A DNA stretch of 64,000 bases from Acrocarpospora macrocephala (GTDB lineage: Bacteria; Actinomycetota; Actinomycetes; Streptosporangiales; Streptosporangiaceae): the NCBI RefSeq assembly GCF_009687865.1, contig NZ_BLAE01000010.1, forward strand, positions 41,992-105,991. Direction: 5' to 3'. Of the stretch, positions 58,554 through 64,000 are shown one piece after another (the stretch's first letter is position 1; every line of letters begins with the position of its first letter). Under the pieces are notes generated by a model. It was not told the origin of the DNA. It searched no databases and saw nothing but the letters and a program-made list of their open reading frames with translations. A program made the position numbers and the translations under genes.

Positions 58554-59908
58554 GCGGGGTCCAGGACCTGCGGGAACTGCCGGAGCTGGGTGTCGGGCTC
58601 GTCTACTGGCCCGGGTTCGAGAGCCTGCTCGACCAGGTGGACGTGGTCGAGGTGGAACCGCAGGTCTTCTGGTTCGCCCCAGACACGGACGGCGAGCCGT
58701 TCCGGCTGGACCAGCGCGCGTTCGAACGGCTCTCGCGGATCCGGAAGCCGAAGCTGGTGCACGGCGTGGGCCATCCGGTGGGCGGCACAGAGGCGGACGA
58801 GCGTCACCTCCAGCCTTTCGCCGAATCCGTCGCGCTGCTCCAGGCGCCCTGGGCGAGCGAGCATCTCAGCTTCAACCGGCTCCACGGGACAGACCTCGGT
58901 TTCCTGCTGCCGCCCGTACAGAGCGAGGAAGGCATCGCCCTCGCCGTCGAGAACATCCGCGCGCTGCGCGAACGCCTGCCTGTGCCGTTCGCGTTCGAGA
59001 CAGGAGTCAGCTACCTGCGACCCCAAGCAGGGGAACTGTCCGACGGGACGTTCTTCGCCGCGATCGCCCGCGCGGCGGACTGTGGAATCCTGCTCGATCT
59101 GCACAACCTGTGGGCCAACGAACGCAACGGACGCCAGGCCGCCCTCGACGTGGTGGCCGAACTGCCGCTGGAGCGTGTGGTGGAGGTGCATCTGGCCGGC
59201 GGGCGGGAGTACGCCGGTTACTGGGTGGATGCCCACTCCGGCCCGGTCCCGCCGGAGGTGCTGGACATCGCCCGCCAGGTGATCCCGCGGCTGCCGAATC
59301 TCAAGGCCGTCGTCTACGAGGTGATGCCGGAGTCCGTCACGGACGCGAACCTGCCGATGGACCAGATTCTCGAACTGCGCGACCTGTGGGAACTGCGCGG
59401 CGCCGCCGCCGCTCCCCCGCTGCCCGCACCCCGAGCCTGGGAGGACGGCCTCGCCGCGGCCCTGCTGAGCGGGGAGCCTGCCGCGGACCCCGGAATCACC
59501 GTGCTGCGCAAACTCATCGGATCGGTGCGCGCCGGGAAGGTGGCCGACACGCTGCCTCTCACGACACGGCTGCTCCTGCTGACGCTCGGCGGAGAGGCCG
59601 TCGACGACCTCTTCGCCCACTTCTGGCACGCCACGCCGTCGGAGCAGATGGCCTCCGATGAGGCGCGGCTGTTCGCCGCTCACGTCACCGGCATGCCGCT
59701 GGAGGTGCCGTACCTCCGCGAGGTGGCGGATTTCGAACTGGCCGCGCTCCAGGCCGTCCTGGCCGGACTTCCGCAACGGGTGTCCTTCAGCGTCGATCCA
59801 GGACCTGTCCTCGCGGCCCTCCGCCACGGACGCCTCCCCGCAGCCCAGCCCACCGCCGCCCACGAGATCACGGTGCAGCCTCCGGCGCCGCTCCAAGCGC
59901 CGGGCTAG
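58550..59908 (+). CDS. DUF692/MNIO-type iron oxidase fused to a partner-like domain
   Basis: The 452-residue product has a TIM-barrel DUF692 (multinuclear non-heme iron oxidase) domain in residues 1-290: ELGVGLVYWPGFESLLDQVD, LVHGVGHPVGG (His71), ASEHLSFNRLHGTD (His105), FAFETGVSYL (Glu150), ILLDLHNLWANERNG (Asp183), VVEVHLAGGREY (Glu212, His214), VDAHSGPV (Asp227, His229) and VVYEVMPESV (Glu257). MbnB and TglH of this family install Cys-derived modifications on peptides. The C-terminal part (about 305-435), with FAHFWHATPSEQMASDEARL and VPYLREVADFELAALQAVLA, resembles the DUF2063/MbnC-type partner that binds the peptide. ATG overlaps the small gene's stop. Confidence 0.85.
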   Translation: MSGVQDLRELPELGVGLVYWPGFESLLDQVDVVEVEPQVFWFAPDTDGEPFRLDQRAFERLSRIRKPKLVHGVGHPVGGTEADERHLQPFAESVALLQAPWASEHLSFNRLHGTDLGFLLPPVQSEEGIALAVENIRALRERLPVPFAFETGVSYLRPQAGELSDGTFFAAIARAADCGILLDLHNLWANERNGRQAALDVVAELPLERVVEVHLAGGREYAGYWVDAHSGPVPPEVLDIARQVIPRLPNLKAVVYEVMPESVTDANLPMDQILELRDLWELRGAAAAPPLPAPRAWEDGLAAALLSGEPAADPGITVLRKLIGSVRAGKVADTLPLTTRLLLLTLGGEAVDDLFAHFWHATPSEQMASDEARLFAAHVTGMPLEVPYLREVADFELAALQAVLAGLPQRVSFSVDPGPVLAALRHGRLPAAQPTAAHEITVQPPAPLQAPG

Positions 59909-59982
59909 CGGCCTGTATCGGAGGAGTTGCCAGACACGATCTATTTAATCTTCTTTTCAGCTTGGCCTTGTACGGTGAAGCG

Positions 59983-60780
59983 GTGGAACGCGGGCCCGAG
60001 AGGGTGAACGCTGATGGGTCGCGGCGAGTCATGGCCGGAGTCCCAGGTCGCCTGCTGATCGGTGGTGGGGTAAGTGCCGTCGCCTTAGTGGTGGTGCTCG
60101 CATTCCTGCTCGGCAGGACGACGAGCACGCAGAGCGCGCCGTCACCCTCCCGGAGTCCCACTCCGACGGCGACCACCAGTCCCACGGTGTCGGAGATCTT
60201 CCAGCGGGTCGGGCCCTCCGTGGTCGTCATACGCACGGACGACGCGATCGGCACGGGCGTGATCGCAGCGGATAACGGGACCATCGTGACCGCGAACCAC
60301 GTCATCGACGGCGCCAAGACCATCAACGTCACCTTCTCGGACGGCACAAAGGCGCGGGCACGTGTCGCATCGGCCGATCCGGGTCAGGACATCGCGCTGC
60401 TCATGCCGGAGTCGCTGCCGGAAATCCTCGTTCCCGCGGTTCTCGGCGGGAGTGGGGAGGTGGGCGCCCCGGTCGTCGCCATCGGCAATCCGCTGGGGCT
60501 GACCTTCAGCGTCTCCTCCGGCGTCGTCTCGGGCTTGAACCGGGCATCGAAATCCGACGGTGGCGATCTGGAGGGACTCATCCAGTTCGACGCATCCGTC
60601 AACCCGGGCAGCTCCGGCGGCCCGCTTCTCGACGCGCGAGGGCTCGTCATCGGCATCGTCGTCTCGATCGCCGACCCGGGCAAAGACGAGGCCTTCGCCG
60701 GTATCGCCTTCGCGGTGCCCATCGGTACGGCTCTGTCCGGAGGAGACGGAGACGGCGACGGAAACGGACCCCAAATCTGA
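59983..60780 (+). CDS. Membrane-anchored HtrA-like serine protease
   Basis: The product (265 residues) has a short basic N-terminus, one membrane segment (GRLLIGGGVSAVALVVVLAF), a Ser/Thr/Pro-rich linker and a trypsin-like domain: VGPSVVVIRTDDAIGTGVIA, TIVTANHVIDGAKT with the catalytic His, ASADPGQDIALL with the Asp, and QFDASVNPGSSGGPLLDARG with the Ser. It lacks a PDZ domain. The DegS/HtrA style suggests an extracytoplasmic protease. GTG at 59983 is taken; TTG at 59962 and ATG at 60031 are alternatives. It leads the MoxR/VWA operon 18 bp ahead and lies 74 bp behind the MNIO-type gene. Confidence 0.85.
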   Translation: MERGPERVNADGSRRVMAGVPGRLLIGGGVSAVALVVVLAFLLGRTTSTQSAPSPSRSPTPTATTSPTVSEIFQRVGPSVVVIRTDDAIGTGVIAADNGTIVTANHVIDGAKTINVTFSDGTKARARVASADPGQDIALLMPESLPEILVPAVLGGSGEVGAPVVAIGNPLGLTFSVSSGVVSGLNRASKSDGGDLEGLIQFDASVNPGSSGGPLLDARGLVIGIVVSIADPGKDEAFAGIAFAVPIGTALSGGDGDGDGNGPQI

Positions 60781-60798
60781 GCGACGAAGGAACCCCCG

Positions 60799-61782
60799 AT
60801 GACCTCTCCCGCGAAGTCCACCAACCCGCTCGAACGTATGCTGTTCGAGGTCAAACGCACGATCGTCGGCCAGGACGTGCTGCTGGAACGCATGGCCGTC
60901 GCCCTGCTCTCCGGCGGCCATCTGCTCGTCGAGGGCGTGCCCGGCCTGGCCAAGACGCTCGCCGTCAAGTCGCTCGCCGCCGCGATGGCCGGGCAGTTCC
61001 AGCGGATCCAGTTCACTCCCGACCTCGTCCCCGCCGACCTCATCGGCACGCGGATCTACCACCAGCACTCCGGCGAGTTCCGGACCGAGCTGGGGCCGGT
61101 CTTCGCGAACCTGCTGCTGGCCGATGAGATCAACCGCGCTCCGGCCAAGGTGCAGAGCGCGCTGCTCGAGGTGATGCAGGAGCACCAGGTCACCATCGGC
61201 CGCCAGACGTTCCGGGTGCCCGAGCCGTTCCTGGTCATGGCGACCGAGAACCCGATCGAGTCGGAGGGCACCTATCCGCTGCCCGAGGCGCAGGTGGACC
61301 GGTTCATGATGAAGGTCATCGTCGACTACCCCGGCGGCGCCGAGGAGCACGCGATCGTCGACCGTGCGCTCAGGCCGCCGGAGCCGACGCAGGCGATGCT
61401 CACCACCGACGACCTGATCGGGATGCAGGCACGCGTGCAGGAGGTGTACGTCGACCCCTCCATCGTCGACTACGCCGTGCGCCTGGTCACCGTGACCCGC
61501 GCCCTGGGCAACGCCGGGCTCGGCCAGCTGGAACGGTACGTCAACTACGGCGCCAGCCCCCGCGCCTCGATCGCGCTCGTGATCGGCGCGCGCGCCCTCG
61601 CGTTCCTCCGCGGCCGCGGCTACGTGCTCCCGCACGACGTCACCGAACTCGCCCTCGACGTGCTGCGCCATCGGATCGTGCTCTCCTACGAGGCCCTCGC
61701 CGACGACGTCGACGCCGACACGATCGTGACGAGCGTGCTCGGGGCCGTACGCGTGCCCGATGCCGTCCTCCAGGACCGCTGA
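60799..61782 (+). CDS. moxR: MoxR-type AAA+ ATPase
   Basis: The 327-residue product has Walker A LVEGVPGLAKTLAVK, FTPDLVPADLIGTRIYHQ, Walker B NLLLADEINRAPAKVQSALL, sensor I VMATENPIESEGTYPLPEAQ and the lid domain. MoxR ATPases act as chaperones that load metals or assemble complexes, and are almost always next to DUF58 and VWA genes as here. ATG with GAAGGAA upstream, 18 bp after the protease gene. It may be coupled to extracytoplasmic stress response or to maturation of a substrate. Confidence 0.95.
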   Translation: MTSPAKSTNPLERMLFEVKRTIVGQDVLLERMAVALLSGGHLLVEGVPGLAKTLAVKSLAAAMAGQFQRIQFTPDLVPADLIGTRIYHQHSGEFRTELGPVFANLLLADEINRAPAKVQSALLEVMQEHQVTIGRQTFRVPEPFLVMATENPIESEGTYPLPEAQVDRFMMKVIVDYPGGAEEHAIVDRALRPPEPTQAMLTTDDLIGMQARVQEVYVDPSIVDYAVRLVTVTRALGNAGLGQLERYVNYGASPRASIALVIGARALAFLRGRGYVLPHDVTELALDVLRHRIVLSYEALADDVDADTIVTSVLGAVRVPDAVLQDR

Positions 61783-61786
61783 TCCG

Positions 61787-62668
61787 ATGCGCGCCCCAGA
61801 GAAACTCCTGCTCCGCCTGGAATGGCGGGTCGTCCGCCGTCTCGACGGGCGGCTTCAGGGCGGCCACCGTACGGTGCACCGAGGGGCCGGGACCGACTTC
61901 GCGGGGCTGCGCGCGTACGTGGAGGGCGACGACGCGCGGCACATCGACTGGAACGTCACCGCCCGGCTGAACGAGCCGCACCTCAGGCAGTTCAACGAGG
62001 ATCGCGAGATGACGGTCTGGCTCGTGCTCGACCGGTCGGCGTCGATGGCGGCGGGCCGGCCGGGACGCGGCAAGCACGAGGTCCTCGCGGAGCTCGCGCT
62101 CGTCCTCGCCCGGCTGTTCGGCCGCGGCGGGAACCGCGTGGGCGCCCTGCTCTTCGACACGGGCGTGCTGCGGGTGGTGCCACCCGGCACGGACCGCAGG
62201 CACGTGCTGCGCATCGGCGCCGAGCTGGACCGCACCGCCGCCGCGAGCAGCGGCCAGACGACCGATCTGGCCGCGATGCTCGACGCGGTCGCGCGCCTCG
62301 CCCGGCGCCGCGGCCTGATCGTCGTCGTCTCCGACTTCATCGGCGACGGCGACTGGGAACGCTCGCTGCTGCGCCTGGCGCGACGGCACGAGGTCGTCGC
62401 CCTCCGCATCGTGGACACCGCGGACGACGAGCTGCCGGAGGCCGGGCTCATCGTGGTGGAGGACGCGGAGACCGGCGAGCAGCTCATCGTCGATTCCGGC
62501 GATCCGCTGTTCCGGGTTCGCTTCCGCGCGGCCGTCGACGCACGCGACGCCCGGCTGGCGGACGGCATGCGCGAGGCGGGGGTGCCGGTCCACCGCATCG
62601 ACACCGATCGCGATCTCGCCGCGGCGCTCGTCGAGGTCGTCGCCCGGACCCGGGACCGGCGCACGTGA
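61787..62668 (+). CDS. DUF58-family protein
   Basis: The 293-residue product has the DUF58 core GGHRTVHRGAGTDFAGLRAY, VEGDDARHIDWNVTARLNEP, then EDREMTVWLVLDRSASMAAG, which is a VWA-like metal site (D-x-S-x-S). It continues with LARRRGLIVVVSDFIGDG. DUF58 proteins are partners of MoxR ATPases; the Asp-x-Ser-x-Ser suggests Mg2+-dependent protein binding. ATG at 61787 is 4 bp after the MoxR stop. Its stop overlaps the next gene's GTG (GTGA). Confidence 0.92.
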   Translation: MRAPEKLLLRLEWRVVRRLDGRLQGGHRTVHRGAGTDFAGLRAYVEGDDARHIDWNVTARLNEPHLRQFNEDREMTVWLVLDRSASMAAGRPGRGKHEVLAELALVLARLFGRGGNRVGALLFDTGVLRVVPPGTDRRHVLRIGAELDRTAAASSGQTTDLAAMLDAVARLARRRGLIVVVSDFIGDGDWERSLLRLARRHEVVALRIVDTADDELPEAGLIVVEDAETGEQLIVDSGDPLFRVRFRAAVDARDARLADGMREAGVPVHRIDTDRDLAAALVEVVARTRDRRT

Positions 62669-63606
62669 ACCTTTATCTGCTCGCCCTCGGTCTGCTCGTC
62701 ACCGCGGCGCTCGCCGCCGCGGCCGTCGTCTTCGCGCGCCGCCGGTCGGCCGCATGGGCCGCCGCCGGGATCACCGCGCCGAACCGCCGCCGTACGCAGC
62801 TGGGCACCGGGTTCACCATCGGCGGCCTCGCGGTTCTCGCGATCGCCGTCGCCGGTCCGACCGCGTCCGTGCCCGTGCCACGGGCCTCGGGTACGGTCAT
62901 CCTGGCCATGGACGTCTCCGCGAGCATGGGCGCCGACGACATCGCCCCCACCCGGCTCGCGGCCGCGCAGCAGGCGGCCCGGTCGTTCATCCAGGCGCAG
63001 CCGGCCAGCGTCGACATCGGCGTCGTCGCGTTCGAGCGGGGTGCGCTCACCACCGCGCGTCCGGACGCCGACCACTCCGCCGCCCTGGCGGCGATCGATC
63101 GCCTGAAGGTCACCGGCGGCACCTCGCTGGGGAGCGCCATCATCGCCTCGCTCTCCGCGATCACCGGCGAGCGGGTCGCCCTCGGACGCGACGGCGCCGC
63201 CCCTGACATCGGGTACTGGCCCTCGGCGACCATCGTGATGTTCTCCGACGGCCAGGACCTGGGCGGGAACGTCGACGACGCCGTGGCGGTGGCCGAGCAG
63301 GCGGGTGTGCGCATCCACACCGTCGGCATCGGCACCACCGCCGGGACCGCGGTGAAGGTCGACGGATTCAGCCTGCAGACCGCACTCGACGAGGACGCGC
63401 TCGAATCGATCGCGCAGGCCACCCGCGGCACGTACCATCCCGGCACCGACACGGGCCAGCTCGACGGGGTGGCCTCGACGATCGATCTGCGGCTCACCGT
63501 CAGCGACGAGCCGCTTCCCCTCGCCGGCGCGTTCATCGCGGTCGCCCTCGCCTTGCTCACCGCGGGGTCGGCGCTCACCGTCTTCCGGACAGGGCGGGTG
63601 GTCTGA
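62665..63606 (+). CDS. Membrane VWA-domain protein 1 (BatA-like)
   Basis: The 313-residue product has two N-terminal membrane segments (LYLLALGLLVTAALAAAAVV and FTIGGLAVLAIAVAG), a periplasmic-side VWA domain with MIDAS MDVSASMGADD, TGGTSLGSAII and IVMFSDGQDLGG, and a C-terminal membrane segment. This is the BatA/BatB layout. GTG at 62665 overlaps the DUF58 stop. It would act with the second VWA protein and MoxR in the envelope. Confidence 0.9.
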   Translation: MNLYLLALGLLVTAALAAAAVVFARRRSAAWAAAGITAPNRRRTQLGTGFTIGGLAVLAIAVAGPTASVPVPRASGTVILAMDVSASMGADDIAPTRLAAAQQAARSFIQAQPASVDIGVVAFERGALTTARPDADHSAALAAIDRLKVTGGTSLGSAIIASLSAITGERVALGRDGAAPDIGYWPSATIVMFSDGQDLGGNVDDAVAVAEQAGVRIHTVGIGTTAGTAVKVDGFSLQTALDEDALESIAQATRGTYHPGTDTGQLDGVASTIDLRLTVSDEPLPLAGAFIAVALALLTAGSALTVFRTGRVV

Positions 63607-64000
63607 ATGTCCTTCACATGGCCCTGGGCGCTGCTCGCCCTCCTGGCCATCCCGCTGGTGTTCGCCATCTGGTGGCTGACGCGGCGGCGACGCCGGCGCG
63701 CCGCGATCCGGGTCACCTCGGTCGCGCTGGTCCGGGTGGCGCTGCCCGGACGCGTCCGCTGGCGGCGCTGGATCCCGGCGGCGCTGCTCGCGGCAGGGCT
63801 CGCCGTGCTCGGTTTCGGCGCCGCGCGTCCGCAGGCGACCGTACCGGTCCCGATGACCTCGGCGACGATCCTGCTCTCCCTCGACATCTCGGGCTCCATG
63901 TGCTCCACCGACGTGGACCCGAACCGCATCACCGCCGCCAAGGAAGCCGCCGCGGACTTCATCCGGTCTCAGCAAGGCGGACCGCGCATCGGCCTGGTCA
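63607..64000 (+). CDS. Membrane VWA-domain protein 2 (BatA/BatB-like), cut off by window end
   Basis: 131 codons are visible. The N-terminus has a membrane segment (WALLALLAIPLVFAIWWL), a basic stretch (TRRRRRRAAIR), a second segment (AALLAAGLAVLGFGAA) and the start of a VWA domain with MIDAS LSLDISGSMCSTDVDPN. It directly follows the first VWA gene (the TGA and ATG abut) and is the same type but distinct in sequence. The C-terminus lies beyond the window. Confidence 0.9.
   Translation, partial: MSFTWPWALLALLAIPLVFAIWWLTRRRRRRAAIRVTSVALVRVALPGRVRWRRWIPAALLAAGLAVLGFGAARPQATVPVPMTSATILLSLDISGSMCSTDVDPNRITAAKEAAADFIRSQQGGPRIGLV

Noticed and set aside
58550-59908. Reading the DUF692-type protein as a sugar isomerase / AP endonuclease-type TIM barrel
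   Set aside because: The SEHLSF, LLDLHN, EVHLAGG and DAHSGPV motifs in that order are those of DUF692 rather than AP endonuclease 2.
61855-63975. Long open frame on the minus strand opposite the DUF58/VWA genes (706 codons)
   Set aside because: Gly/Arg/Asp-rich nonsense-like translation; the plus strand has clear DUF58 and VWA metal motifs and coupled starts.

Overview
The window is high-GC, densely coded DNA from a filamentous-type actinomycete. Lsr2, GTG/TTG starts, Lsr2-era regulators (LuxR with an NTPase domain, GntR/FCD, MarR), F420/FMN-type enzymes and many Sec/Tat-exported proteins all fit; a Streptosporangiales-like genus is my guess, not a measurement. I saw no rRNA, tRNA, CRISPR array, intact insertion sequence or replication origin.

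Region by region: 0-28 kb is mixed chromosomal and accessory content. It holds a cut-off membrane protein, a secreted RTX-repeat protein, a secreted LppX/LolA-like protein, a LysE exporter, a nitronate-monooxygenase-type flavoenzyme, Lsr2, a cysteine-desulfurase-like PLP enzyme, an SDR, two RibD_C/DHFR-like proteins (one behind an ECF sigma factor), a macro-domain protein, secreted alpha/beta hydrolases, an X-Pro dipeptidyl-peptidase with a divergent winged-helix regulator, and a 1637-residue protein with two NTPase (STAND) modules. The last is followed by an alcohol dehydrogenase-like enzyme and a large NB-ARC/LuxR regulator.

28.4-54.8 kb is a catabolic island of about 25 genes under two apparent regulators. 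Regulon 1 (28.7-39.5 kb) is marked by nine intergenic copies of the palindrome TGTCGACA around a FadR-type GntR regulator. It covers an ABC importer with a small VOC protein, two SDRs, a carboxymuconolactone-decarboxylase-like protein, a LigI-like amidohydrolase, a berberine-bridge-type flavoprotein and a Tat-exported alpha/beta protein lacking the nucleophilic serine. Regulon 2 (39.5-54.8 kb) is a divergent pair of long operons around a MarR gene with a palindromic TTGAC/GTCAA operator. The leftward arm has a two-domain extradiol dioxygenase, metallo-beta-lactamase-fold hydrolase, FAD monooxygenase, ornithine-cyclodeaminase-like protein, aldehyde dehydrogenase, DHDPS-family aldolase, NTF2-like protein and VAO-type oxidase. 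The rightward arm has two FAH-fold proteins, an ACMSD-like decarboxylase, an HMGL-like metallolyase and an LLM flavoprotein. The mix is what meta-cleavage of an aromatic, possibly bicyclic or amino-substituted, compound would need; the substrate is unknown.

56.5-59.9 kb is the most unusual part. It is a three-gene operon of a bulb-lectin / cysteine-peptidase-like / Nbr1-FW-like protein, a 71-residue protein with a C-x-x-C-C cluster, and a DUF692/MNIO-type enzyme whose C-terminal third looks like a fused partner domain. This is a candidate peptide-modification (RiPP-like) system. The window ends in a MoxR / DUF58 / VWA operon preceded by an HtrA-like membrane protease; the second VWA gene runs off the end.

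All functions come from reading motifs in translated sequence; no database search was possible. Many start codons were chosen by ribosome-binding site and family length, and alternatives are given.
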